A program made the translations under genes and the position numbers. The notes below the pieces were generated by a model. It ran no database searches. It was not told the DNA's origin and saw only the letters and a program-made list of their open reading frames with translations. Shown here piece after piece: positions 18,769 through 26,511 of a DNA stretch of 39,270 nt; the first letter of the stretch is position 1; every line of letters begins with the position of its first letter. Origin of the DNA: Acholeplasmataceae bacterium (GTDB taxonomy: Bacteria > Bacillota_I > Bacilli_A > ML615J-28 > CAG-698); NCBI GenBank assembly GCA_012839485.1, contig DUNF01000030.1, forward strand, positions 1 through 39,270, read 5' to 3'.

Positions 18769-18797
18769 TTGACTAAACCACTTATTTGGTGTATAAT
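18769..18797 (+). promoter_or_regulatory. rny promoter
   Basis: TTGACT (18769-18774), 17 bases, TATAAT (18792-18797). The predicted leader is about 57 bases and I see no regulatory structure in it. Confidence 0.85.
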
Positions 18798-18860
18798 AAT
18801 TATAGATATTTATATAAAGTAATTTATAAAGATCAGATATATTAAATAATGGAGGTAGAT

Positions 18861-20447
18861 ATGAACAAATTAATTGTTATGGCGTTATCACCTGCTGTAA
18901 CAGTAGTATTAATTGTTCTAGGCTCCATATTGCTATTAGCTGGTGGATTTGCTCTTGGCTTTTTCATAGTTCGCTCCAAACTAAAAAAAGCTGGACAATC
19001 TGCTAAAACATTTTTAGAAGTTGCTCAGAAAGAAGCTGACGAATATAAAAAGGAATTGATACTTGGTGCAAAACAAGAAGTTCATCTATTAAAACAAGAA
19101 TTTGAAAAAGAAAATAGAGAACGTACAAATTATTTAAATTCTTTAGAAAATAAAGTAAATCAAAGGGAAGAAAGATTAGATAATCGTAGCATCAATCTTG
19201 ATAAAAGAGAAAGTACTATTTCTCGTAAAGAAGAAGCTTTAGAAAAGCAAAAAGTAGAATTAGAAGAAAAAACTAGCAAAGTGGAGACACTAGTTCAAGA
19301 ACAAACAGAAAAATTATTGGAAATTTCTAAACTAGACAAAGAAGAAGCAAAGAAGATAGTTCTAAAACAAGTTGAAGAAGAAATGGATTTAGAAATATCT
19401 CAGATTGTGAAAGAGGGAGTTGACAAAGCTAACGCCGAAGTTCATAAGAAAACGAAGGAACTTTTAACACAAGTTATTCAAACTTATGCAGGCGAGATTG
19501 TAGCTGAACAAACAGTTTCAGTAGTTAACTTACCTAACGATGAAATGAAGGGAAGGATAATAGGAAGAGAAGGAAGAAACATCCGTGCTTTAGAAGCTGC
19601 AACTGGAGTTGATTTGATTATCGACGATACACCAGAAGCTGTAGTTGTTTCTTGTTTTGATCCTGTTAGAAGAGAAGTTGCTAGAAGAACTTTAGAAGCT
19701 TTAATTTCTGATGGTAGAATTCAACCAACAAGAATTGAAGAAATTGTTCAAAAGTTTGAAAAAGAAATGGAACTTGAAATTAAAGAAGCTGGAGATAAAG
19801 CAGTTTATGATACAGGTATTGGCCGTGTACATCCAGAATTAGTAAAATTACTTGGAAGATTAAAATTCCGTACTAGTTATGGCCAAAATGCTCTAGCTCA
19901 TTCAATTGAAGTTGCAATGATTGCAGGTAATCTAGCAGTTGAAATTGGAGAAAACGAAATCGTAGCTCGCCGCGCAGGCTTATTCCATGATATTGGAAAA
20001 GCAGTAGATACTACTATGGAAGGTAGTCACGTAGAGTTAGGTGCTGATATTGTAAGAAGATATCGTGAAAGACCAGAAGTTATTGATGCCGTATTAAGCC
20101 ATCATGGAGATGAAACAGCTAATTCAATTATTGCTGTTTTAGTGGCAACAGCTGATACTATTTCTGCCGCTCGTCCAGGAGCAAGAAACGAATCTATCGA
20201 AGCATATATCAAACGTTTAGAAACCCTAGAAGCCCTAGTTTCAAAACACAAAGGTGTAGAGCGTAGCTATGCATTACAAGCTGGTAGAGAAATCAGAGTA
20301 ATGGTTAAGCCAGCAGAAATTAATGATGCCCAAGCAGAAAAATTAGCTCTAGAATTAAAGAAAGAAATTGAAAAAGAACTTACTTACCCAGGCACAATTA
20401 AGATTACAGTAATTAGAGAAACAAGGGTAAATCAAGTTGCAAAATAG
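18861..20447 (+). CDS. rny: Ribonuclease Y
   Basis: A 528-residue membrane-anchored endoribonuclease that starts bulk mRNA decay. An N-terminal membrane segment (about residues 10-35) precedes a long coiled coil (about 40-190, rich in Lys and Glu), a KH domain (GRIIGREGRNIRALE) and an HD domain (LFHDIGKAVD near 374, LSHHGDE). The ATG at 18861 is chosen because GGAGG (18851-18855) is 5 bases before it. An upstream in-frame ATG at 18849 overlaps that ribosome site. recA-rny-ymdB is the B. subtilis order. Confidence 0.96.
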   Translation: MNKLIVMALSPAVTVVLIVLGSILLLAGGFALGFFIVRSKLKKAGQSAKTFLEVAQKEADEYKKELILGAKQEVHLLKQEFEKENRERTNYLNSLENKVNQREERLDNRSINLDKRESTISRKEEALEKQKVELEEKTSKVETLVQEQTEKLLEISKLDKEEAKKIVLKQVEEEMDLEISQIVKEGVDKANAEVHKKTKELLTQVIQTYAGEIVAEQTVSVVNLPNDEMKGRIIGREGRNIRALEAATGVDLIIDDTPEAVVVSCFDPVRREVARRTLEALISDGRIQPTRIEEIVQKFEKEMELEIKEAGDKAVYDTGIGRVHPELVKLLGRLKFRTSYGQNALAHSIEVAMIAGNLAVEIGENEIVARRAGLFHDIGKAVDTTMEGSHVELGADIVRRYRERPEVIDAVLSHHGDETANSIIAVLVATADTISAARPGARNESIEAYIKRLETLEALVSKHKGVERSYALQAGREIRVMVKPAEINDAQAEKLALELKKEIEKELTYPGTIKITVIRETRVNQVAK

Positions 20448-20473
20448 GAAATGAGCAATCATTTCCTTTTTTT
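20447..20473 (+). terminator. rny terminator
   Basis: GGAAATGA (20447-20454) pairs with TCATTTCC (20459-20466) around a GCAA loop, then seven T. The stem begins at the last base of the rny stop. Confidence 0.92.
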
Positions 20474-20482
20474 ATAAAAATG

Positions 20483-20491
20483 TGGTATAAT
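20483..20491 (+). promoter_or_regulatory. ymdB extended -10 promoter
   Basis: TGG then TATAAT (20486-20491), about 27 bases before the ATG. No -35 is evident because that position falls in the rny terminator, so it appears to be an extended -10 promoter. Confidence 0.65.
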
Positions 20492-20517
20492 GTTTATATT
20501 CTAGAAGGCGGTACTAA

Positions 20518-21294
20518 ATGAAAATATTAATTGTAGGGGATATTTACTCTAAACTAGGAAGAAAGGCCTTTGCTTCAGGATTAGCAAAAATTAAAGCAAA
20601 AGAGACAATTAACTTTCTTATAGTAAATGGGGAAAATATAACTCACGGAAAAGGAATGAACGAGAAACATTATAAGTGGTTACTAGAGCAAGGAGTCAAT
20701 GTAGTTACTTTAGGTAATCATGCTTTTAATAATAAAGAGATCTTTAACTATATAAACGAAGCAAAAAATATTGTAAGACCTGCAAATATGGAAACTGAAT
20801 ATGGTGTTGGATATGTTACTAAAAAATACAATGACTTAACAATTACTGTAATCCAAGTTTTAGGCCAAGTCTTTATGCCTGGTAATAATACTAAAAATCC
20901 TTTTTTGGTTGTAGATGAAATTTTAGAAAATGTGAAAAGTGATATTTATATTTGTGATTTTCATGGTGAAGCTACAAGTGAAGCTGTTGCTTTTGGTCAT
21001 TACTTTACAGGTAAAATTGATATTATTTTTGGAACTCATACACATGTTCAAACAAATGATGCTACGATTCTAAATGGAAAAACAGCTTATATTACTGATG
21101 TAGGTATGACTGGAGCTTTAGAGAGTGTAATTGGAGTTCAAAAAGATATCATCATTTCTCGTTTCTTAGGGAAAGAGACTTTAAAATTTGAACCAGAAAA
21201 TGAAGGTAAAACTCAATTTTCAGCGATTTTAGTAGAATATGATGAACAATTAAAAAAGGTTTCTAAAATAGAAACAATTAGGATTATTGAATAG
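20518..21294 (+). CDS. ymdB: YmdB-family metallophosphoesterase (2',3'-cyclic nucleotide phosphodiesterase)
   Basis: A 258-residue calcineurin-like phosphodiesterase (TIGR00282 type). The metal-ligand set is complete and at positions like those of B. subtilis YmdB: D8, E39, N40, N67, H68, H149 (DFHGEATSE) and the THTHVQT motif. The family hydrolyses cyclic nucleotides and influences biofilm and motility decisions and RNase Y-linked RNA turnover in B. subtilis. It follows rny, as in B. subtilis. AGGCGG is 7-8 bases upstream. The next gene's ribosome site overlaps the ymdB stop, so the two form an operon. Confidence 0.93.
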   Translation: MKILIVGDIYSKLGRKAFASGLAKIKAKETINFLIVNGENITHGKGMNEKHYKWLLEQGVNVVTLGNHAFNNKEIFNYINEAKNIVRPANMETEYGVGYVTKKYNDLTITVIQVLGQVFMPGNNTKNPFLVVDEILENVKSDIYICDFHGEATSEAVAFGHYFTGKIDIIFGTHTHVQTNDATILNGKTAYITDVGMTGALESVIGVQKDIIISRFLGKETLKFEPENEGKTQFSAILVEYDEQLKKVSKIETIRIIE

Positions 21295-21302
21295 GAGGAT
21301 CT

Positions 21303-21869
21303 ATGTTACCAATAATTGAAACAGAAAGATTAATCCTTCGTTTAATCAATGATGAAGATACACATGATTTTTATGAATTTGCCAAGTTGCCAGATGTTGC
21401 TCATTTAGCTGGTTGGAGACCACATGTGAATGAAAAAGAAACAAAAATTGTTATTAGAATGTCTCGTGATAAAATTAGGTTTGGGCAGTTAGGTAATTTT
21501 GCCATTATTTTAAAAGAAACAGGAAAAATGATTGGCACAATTGAACTTCACAGTTATACTAAAGATTATAAAGCAGAGTTAGGATTTTGTCTTAATCCAA
21601 AGTATTGGAATCAAGGTTATATAACAGAAGCAGCTAAAGCAGTAGTTATTTGGGGATTTGATGAAGTACATTTAAAAAGAATTGAGGCTCATACTTTTTT
21701 AGACAATCTATCATCACAAAAGGTCTTAGAAAAACTTAATTTTACTTTTGAAGGGATTAAGAAAAAAGGATATCAAGCTCACGATGGTAAAACTTATGAT
21801 GTAAAGGCCTATGGTATTACAGATGATGACTTTTATAATTTAGTAAGAAAAAACGGGATTAAACAATAA
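21303..21869 (+). CDS. GNAT-family N-acetyltransferase (RimJ/RimL-like)
   Basis: A 188-residue acetyltransferase_3-type GNAT protein. ETERLILRL at the start, then AELGFCLNPKYWNQGYITEA (the acetyl-CoA-binding region) and the C-terminal RIEAHTFLDNLSSQKVLEKLNF block are family hallmarks. It transfers acetyl from acetyl-CoA to an amine. The substrate cannot be read from sequence, but ribosomal-protein N-termini are the RimJ/RimL case. AGGAGG overlaps the ymdB stop. Its last 11 bases overlap the end of the convergent gene on the other strand. Confidence 0.88.
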   Translation: MLPIIETERLILRLINDEDTHDFYEFAKLPDVAHLAGWRPHVNEKETKIVIRMSRDKIRFGQLGNFAIILKETGKMIGTIELHSYTKDYKAELGFCLNPKYWNQGYITEAAKAVVIWGFDEVHLKRIEAHTFLDNLSSQKVLEKLNFTFEGIKKKGYQAHDGKTYDVKAYGITDDDFYNLVRKNGIKQ

Positions 21870-21881
21870 TCCCGATTTTTT
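21851..21881. terminator. Shared terminator lying inside two convergent gene ends
   Basis: CGGGATT (21854-21860) and AATCCCG (21868-21874) form the stem around a 7-base loop, with A and T runs on either side. The stem lies within the last codons of both converging genes. Confidence 0.85.
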
Positions 21882-22899
21882 TATATAAATTATTTGTAAA
21901 ATATTCATTTTCTAAAGGAATCCATTCATTTAAAAATTGTAGGTAAACAGCTGGTGTTTCTCTTTGTTTTAAACGACTAATTTGTTCTTTTTTACTTAAT
22001 GTTAGAAAGACGCTAGCATCATAATAAGGAAATAGTTTTTCATGTAAACTATAAACACCTTCAAAAACAATAAGATTAGAAGTTTCAATTGTTACCGGAT
22101 AGTATTCTTGGATCTTGCAATCAAAAGCTTGATAAGTATAAGTAGTATTGTGTTTAATTTCTCTTAAAACTTTTTCTATTTCTTCATAATTAATATTACC
22201 ACCTATTTCTGCTAGCCTTTCTTTAGTTTTTAAAAAGTTAGGTAAAAAGAAATGGTCAATATGAATAATAGTTGCGTTATATTTTTCTTTTAAAGTTTGG
22301 GCTACAGTACTTTTACCAGAGCTAGATCTACCATCAATTGCAATGATTAGTTTGTCTTTTTCTTTGATTAAATTATCAAGAAAATAAAACAAATGAAAAT
22401 CTTTTAATCCTGGAGTTAAATTGGAACTTTGAATAATACGATAGTGAGGATCATATGTTTTTTTGAAAGATTCGCTATGGTGAATAGCTGGATATCCTGC
22501 CTTTTTATAATCTTCTATCTTCTTTAAAGAATCATCATAATCTAAGGCTATTTCTTTAGATTTAATTAAATCTAAAAGAAGAGCTAATTTTTCATTCATA
22601 CTTTCAATTGACCCTTGATTGTTGTTAATAGTTTCTTTAAAAGAATCAAACAAGTAGTGAAGTGAAAACTCAGAAGCTTTATAGTTCCCAAGATTTACTC
22701 TTACAATATCCTCGCTTATATATTCGTATAAAAACTTACTATTAGGTTTTGCTTTTTCATATTCTTGAACCAAAAAAGCATAACTATCGTTTGTAATAGT
22801 TTCATTTAGGTGATATTCACTTTGGTGGATCATTTTGATATAATCTTCAATTTCTGATTTAGGATAATGAAGAGCAAAATAAAGCAAATATTTTTTCAT
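21859..22899 (-). CDS. Uridine-kinase-like P-loop protein with an unassigned N-terminal half
   Basis: A 346-residue protein. Its C-terminal half (about 180-346) is a uridine kinase/phosphoribulokinase-like NTPase: IIAIDGRSSSGKST (Walker A at 190-197), a HIDHFFLP motif in place of the usual YxDDFY, and a later VFEGVYSLHE strand. It probably phosphorylates a nucleoside or similar small molecule. Residues 1-170 match nothing I recognise. They are helical and end in a conserved-looking GYPAIHHSESFKKTYDPHY stretch, perhaps a substrate or regulatory domain. AGAGGTGAGGT precedes the ATG. The stop lies within the end of the convergent acetyltransferase gene. Confidence 0.7.
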   Translation of the reverse strand: MKKYLLYFALHYPKSEIEDYIKMIHQSEYHLNETITNDSYAFLVQEYEKAKPNSKFLYEYISEDIVRVNLGNYKASEFSLHYLFDSFKETINNNQGSIESMNEKLALLLDLIKSKEIALDYDDSLKKIEDYKKAGYPAIHHSESFKKTYDPHYRIIQSSNLTPGLKDFHLFYFLDNLIKEKDKLIIAIDGRSSSGKSTVAQTLKEKYNATIIHIDHFFLPNFLKTKERLAEIGGNINYEEIEKVLREIKHNTTYTYQAFDCKIQEYYPVTIETSNLIVFEGVYSLHEKLFPYYDASVFLTLSKKEQISRLKQRETPAVYLQFLNEWIPLENEYFTNNLYKKIGIIV

Positions 22900-22919
22900 A
22901 CCTCACCTCTATTAAGCAT

Positions 22920-22948
22920 ATTCTAACACAAGAATTTCTAATATACAA
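22920..22948 (-). promoter_or_regulatory. Promoter of the uridine-kinase-like gene
   Basis: On the minus strand TTGTAT (22943-22948), 17 bases, TAGAAT (22920-22925), about 20 bases before the ATG. Confidence 0.65.
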
Positions 22949-23005
22949 TATACTTGTATTTAAATATTAGTAAATGTTAATTTATAAATTTAAATCTAAA
23001 CCTCA

Positions 23006-23034
23006 TTGACAAAACAATAAAAATTTGATAGAGT
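23006..23034 (+). promoter_or_regulatory. Promoter of the c-di-AMP riboswitch and antiporter operon
   Basis: TTGACA (23006-23011), 17 bases, TAGAGT (23029-23034). The predicted RNA start, about 23041, coincides with the 5' edge of the riboswitch. Confidence 0.75.
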
Positions 23035-23040
23035 AATAAT

Positions 23041-23150
23041 GATCTCCGAATCATTCGAGTGGGGGACCCAGGTCTTGGGGTGAATCGCTTAAGCAAAGCG
23101 TAAGGCAACTTAATTGCCTGAACCCGTCAGCTAACCTCATAGGAGTGATT
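23041..23150 (+). promoter_or_regulatory. c-di-AMP riboswitch (ydaO/yuaA type)
   Basis: Conserved blocks of this class appear in order: CCGAAT (23046-23051), GGGGGACCCA (23061-23070), GGGGTGAAT (23077-23085), a variable hairpin CGCTT/AAGCG (23086-23100), AAGGCAACTTAATTGCCT as a hairpin, then GAACCCGTCAGCTAACCTC (23120-23138) and ATAGG. CTCC near the 5' edge can pair with GGAG (23142-23145) to close the aptamer. The class senses cyclic di-AMP, the potassium and osmotic second messenger. In B. subtilis it turns off potassium-uptake genes when the ligand is high. Here it precedes a cation/proton antiporter. Recognition is by motif order and has not been tested with a covariance model. Confidence 0.92.
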
Positions 23151-23153
23151 AAG

Positions 23154-23180
23154 CGTATAACTATAGTTATGCGTTTTTTT
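23154..23180 (+). terminator. Riboswitch-linked intrinsic terminator
   Basis: CGTATAAC (23154-23161) pairs with GTTATGCG (23166-23173, one G-U) and is followed by seven T, between the aptamer and the ribosome site. This fits transcriptional control by the riboswitch. Confidence 0.85.
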
Positions 23181-23203
23181 AATATAAACGGAGGTTGATT
23201 AAA

Positions 23204-24565
23204 ATGGACGGAGTGTTATTTAACATTTTATTGAAAGTCGCAATCGTTTTGATTGTTGGCTTTATTGGAGGACAGGTAGCTAAAGCTTTAAAATTGCCTA
23301 ATGTTTCTGGCTATTTAGTATTTGGTGTATTATTAGGGCCATCACTAGGATTAATCGTTCCTGGTTTTAAAGGATTAATTAATGCTAATGATCAAGATAC
23401 TTTGAGATTTATTAGCGAAATGGCTTTAGCGTTTATTGCTTTTAGTATTGGTAGTGAATTTAATGTAGCTAATATTAAAAAGCAAGGTAAGGAGATTACA
23501 ATCCTGACAGCATTTGAGGTATTAGGAGCAGTAGTGTTAGTATTCTTATTAATGCTAGTTGTACCAAAACCGCAAAGTTTTAATGAAGCACATGGAATTA
23601 TTGGTTATGAGCCTTTCGCAAAACCAAATATTGCAATGTCAATGGTACTTGCAAGTATGTCAGCAGCAACAGCTCCAGCAGCAACGTTGATGGTTATTAG
23701 ACAATATCGAGCTTATGGCCCAGTTACAAGAGCAATCTTGCCAATTACTGCTTTAGATGATATTTTTGGTATTATTGTATTTGGATTCTTTAGTTCAATT
23801 GCCCAAATATTAGTACCATCATCAGGAGTTGATATGCCATTATGGTTAATGATTAGTAAACCATTTATTGAAGTATTTGGTTCAATGATCATAGGTGCTG
23901 TTATTGGTATAGTATTATCTTATGCTGCAAGGAAGTTTGATCGTGAAAGAGATAATATTCAAGTATTAGCTGTTGCATCAATTGTGTTAACAGTAGGGTT
24001 ATTTAGTTTATTAAATCATGACAAAGTATTAGGTCAATACGGAATTAGTCTTTCATCATTATTATCTAGTATTGTGACTGGAGCAATGATAGCTAATCTT
24101 ACAAGAAGACCAGATCGTACATTCCAATCAGTTAATGATTTTACTACACCATTCTATATTATTTTCTTTACAATGGCTGGTGCTAGTTTAGATTTAGGAA
24201 TTTTAAAAGTGGAGTGGATGATAGCAATTGTAGCATTAGTATACATCTTTGCTCGTGGATTTGGAAAATACATAGGTACTTATATAGGAGCAAGAATAGC
24301 TAGGAGCAATCCGAATGTTCGAAAGTGGCTGGGATTAGGGTTATTACCTCAAGGAGGGATCTCAATTGGGTTGTTAGTAATTGTTGGGGCAACATTGCCA
24401 TCTATGTATCCAATTATTTCCACAATCATTATGTTAAGCATTTTAGTATATGAAACGACAGGACCAATCTTTGCGAAGATTTCAATATCTAAAGCAGGAG
24501 AAATTAATGGTCTTGATAAATTACAAGAATTATCAAGTGTGGAAGACTTGGTTCCACAAGAATAG
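23204..24565 (+). CDS. CPA2-family cation/proton antiporter without RCK domain
   Basis: A 453-residue membrane protein of the Na+/H+ exchanger (CPA2, KefB-like) fold with about 12-13 hydrophobic segments. Typical features are LPNVSGYLVFGVLLGPSLG near the start, ALAFIAFSIGSEF, and the ALDDIFGIIVFG segment with the paired Asp residues of the ion site. It should exchange K+ or Na+ for protons. KefB/KefC carry a cytoplasmic RCK domain of about 200 residues. Here the last membrane segment is followed by only about 30 residues, so regulation must come from elsewhere. The next gene, a PII-like protein, is an obvious candidate. The ATG at 23204 has GGAGG 9 bases upstream. A TTG at 23195 abuts the ribosome site and is rejected. 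Confidence 0.9.
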   Translation: MDGVLFNILLKVAIVLIVGFIGGQVAKALKLPNVSGYLVFGVLLGPSLGLIVPGFKGLINANDQDTLRFISEMALAFIAFSIGSEFNVANIKKQGKEITILTAFEVLGAVVLVFLLMLVVPKPQSFNEAHGIIGYEPFAKPNIAMSMVLASMSAATAPAATLMVIRQYRAYGPVTRAILPITALDDIFGIIVFGFFSSIAQILVPSSGVDMPLWLMISKPFIEVFGSMIIGAVIGIVLSYAARKFDRERDNIQVLAVASIVLTVGLFSLLNHDKVLGQYGISLSSLLSSIVTGAMIANLTRRPDRTFQSVNDFTTPFYIIFFTMAGASLDLGILKVEWMIAIVALVYIFARGFGKYIGTYIGARIARSNPNVRKWLGLGLLPQGGISIGLLVIVGATLPSMYPIISTIIMLSILVYETTGPIFAKISISKAGEINGLDKLQELSSVEDLVPQE

Positions 24566-24576
24566 GAGAATAAATT

Positions 24577-24936
24577 ATGAACGTATTATTTATTGTATTA
24601 AACGATTTAGCGTATCTAGATGAAATTTTAGAAGAGTTTGTAGCGTTAAAAGTTAGAGGAGCTACTATTATTGAATCAGAAGGAATGGCAGCAGCTATTC
24701 TAAAAAGAGATGGACTTGGTGGTTTATTAGGTGGTGGTTTATTTAAAGTTGAAACTAAAGATATCCAACAAAACTCTAAAACTATTTTTACAGTTATACC
24801 AGATGAAGAAACACTAGAAAAAGCAGTTAATTCTGTAAGAAAGATTGTAGAAAGATCAAGACAAAAAACAGTAGGATTTATGTTTACTGTTCCTGTTTCA
24901 GGAATTTATCCTTTATCGCCTAAAAAACCTAAATAA
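24577..24936 (+). CDS. PII-superfamily (GlnB-like) signalling protein
   Basis: A 119-residue ferredoxin-like-fold protein. VRGATIIESEGM aligns with the VRGAT-E-KG strand and turn of PII proteins, VIPDEETLEKAVNSV with the VVPDE helix, and VGFMFTVPVSGIY with the GKIFVTPV strand. The T-loop region (about residues 40-65) is Gly/Leu-rich (DGLGGLLGGGLFKVET), and I see no equivalent of the uridylylated Tyr51, so it is probably not a classical nitrogen sensor. PII trimers bind nucleotides and gate membrane transporters (for example GlnK-AmtB, SbtB-SbtA). It is 11 bases after the antiporter in the same c-di-AMP-riboswitch operon, so a regulatory subunit of that antiporter is a reasonable inference. 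The ligand is unknown. Confidence 0.8.
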   Translation: MNVLFIVLNDLAYLDEILEEFVALKVRGATIIESEGMAAAILKRDGLGGLLGGGLFKVETKDIQQNSKTIFTVIPDEETLEKAVNSVRKIVERSRQKTVGFMFTVPVSGIYPLSPKKPK

Positions 24937-24979
24937 CCTACCTTTCAAATAGGCGATTAAAGAAATATTAAAAAAGAAA

Positions 24980-25005
24980 AATAAGAGGCTTGCCTCTTAT
25001 TTTTT
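24980..25005 (+). terminator. Terminator of the antiporter/PII-like operon
   Basis: AATAAGAGG (24980-24988) pairs with CCTCTTATT (24993-25001) around CTTG, followed by T residues. Confidence 0.92.
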
Positions 25006-25048
25006 ATTATTTGGCTTAAAAATATACTAAATCTTTACATTACTTGAC

Positions 25049-25077
25049 TTGTTATGTTATACCCTTTATGATATAAT
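25049..25077 (+). promoter_or_regulatory. miaB promoter, placed to give a leaderless mRNA
   Basis: TTGTTA (25049-25054), 17 bases, TATAAT (25072-25077). The usual start point, 7 bases after the -10, is base 25084, the A of the miaB ATG. Confidence 0.65.
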
Positions 25078-25083
25078 CTTGAT

Positions 25084-26511
25084 ATGAAAAAACAACAAGA
25101 GAAATATATTGAACCATCTCTAAGCTGTGCTCGTAAGAGAACTAAAGATGAAGTTGAATACTCTGAATTTGCATTTAATCCAAGAGTGTTAGGTTTAGGA
25201 AAAGGAAAAACCTATTTACTCAAGACTTTTGGTTGTCAAGCAAATTTATCTGATAGTGAAAAGATAAGAGGAATTTTAAATCATTTAGGTTTTAAGGAAA
25301 CAGTAGAGGAAAAAGAAGCAGATTTAATTTTATTAAATACTTGTGCAGTTAGAAAAACAGCAGAAGATCGCTCTTTTGGGGAAATAGGAAGAATTAAAAG
25401 TTTAAAGAAAACAAATCATAATTTAATAATTGGTATGTGTGGTTGTATGCCTCAAGAAGAAGCAACAATTAATACCTTAAAGGAAAAACATCCAGAAATT
25501 GATTTAGTATTTGGAACCCATAATATTAATTTGTTACCTGAATATTTAGAAAGAATTTTGATTAATAAGGAGAAAGTTATTGAAGTCTTTTCGGTTGAAG
25601 GTAATGTTATTGAGGGGATGCCGAAGGTAAGAGATCATAAAATTAAAGCTTGGGTTGATATTATGTATGGCTGTGATGAGTTCTGTACATATTGTATTGT
25701 TCCTTACACGAGAGGAAAAGAAAGATCAAGGAAGAGAGAAGATATCTTAAATGAGATAAAAGTTTTAGTTAAAGAAGGATATAAGGAAGTTACTTTACTT
25801 GGCCAAAATGTAAATGCTTATAGTGATGGCGATTTTGGTTTTGGAGATTTACTTGAAGCAATAGCTAGAACTAACATTCCTCGAATTAGGTTTACTACAT
25901 CTCATCCTCGTGATTTAGATTTAAGAACAATTGAAGTTATGGGTAAGTATCCTAATATAATGCCCCATTTACATTTACCTGTTCAATCGGGAAGTAATGA
26001 TATTTTGAAGAAGATGAATCGTAAATATACTAGAGAAGTTTATTTAGAAAAAGTTGAGAAGTTAAGGAAATCAGTACCAGGAATTTCTCTAACTACGGAT
26101 ATTATTGTAGCTTTTCCTAATGAAACTGAAAGTGACTTTTTAGATACTTTATCTTTAGTTAAAGAAGCAGGTTTTGAAGGGGCATATACTTTTATTTTTT
26201 CTAAAAGAGAAGGGACTCCAGCTTTTAAATATGAAAGTAATGTTTTACCAAAAGAAGCTAAAGAAAGATTACTTAAGTTAAATGAGGAAATCAACCAAGG
26301 ATTCTTAAAAGGAAATAAGAGATTTGAAAAAGAGATTGTGAAGGTATTGGTTGATGGATTCAGTGATAAAGATGAATCAGTGTTATCTGGGTATACAGAA
26401 CACAATAAGTTAGTTAATTTTAACGGAGATAAATCTTTAATAGGAGAGATTGTAGATGTTAAGATTACTAAAGCATATACATGGCATTTGAAAGGAGAAT
26501 TACAAAAATGA
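25084..26511 (+). CDS. miaB: tRNA-2-methylthio-N6-dimethylallyladenosine synthase MiaB
   Basis: A 475-residue radical-SAM methylthiotransferase acting on A37 of tRNAs that read UNN codons. The N-terminal auxiliary cluster ligands are C51, C87 (NTCAVR) and C121 (MCGCMPQ). The radical-SAM CxxxCxxC is C197, C201, C204. A C-terminal TRAM domain follows (about 410-475). About 43 residues precede the first strand (KTYLLKTFGC), and Bacillota MiaB proteins commonly have such an extension. No ribosome-binding site precedes the ATG and the -10 box ends 6 bases before it, so the mRNA appears leaderless. The 3' end overlaps the next gene by ATGA. Confidence 0.96.
   Translation: MKKQQEKYIEPSLSCARKRTKDEVEYSEFAFNPRVLGLGKGKTYLLKTFGCQANLSDSEKIRGILNHLGFKETVEEKEADLILLNTCAVRKTAEDRSFGEIGRIKSLKKTNHNLIIGMCGCMPQEEATINTLKEKHPEIDLVFGTHNINLLPEYLERILINKEKVIEVFSVEGNVIEGMPKVRDHKIKAWVDIMYGCDEFCTYCIVPYTRGKERSRKREDILNEIKVLVKEGYKEVTLLGQNVNAYSDGDFGFGDLLEAIARTNIPRIRFTTSHPRDLDLRTIEVMGKYPNIMPHLHLPVQSGSNDILKKMNRKYTREVYLEKVEKLRKSVPGISLTTDIIVAFPNETESDFLDTLSLVKEAGFEGAYTFIFSKREGTPAFKYESNVLPKEAKERLLKLNEEINQGFLKGNKRFEKEIVKVLVDGFSDKDESVLSGYTEHNKLVNFNGDKSLIGEIVDVKITKAYTWHLKGELQK

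Noticed and set aside
18849..18860. Upstream ATG for rny
   Set aside because: It overlaps the GGAGG that serves the ATG at 18861.
23195..23203. TTG start for the antiporter
   Set aside because: It directly abuts the GGAGG site, which leaves no spacer. The ATG at 23204 is properly spaced.
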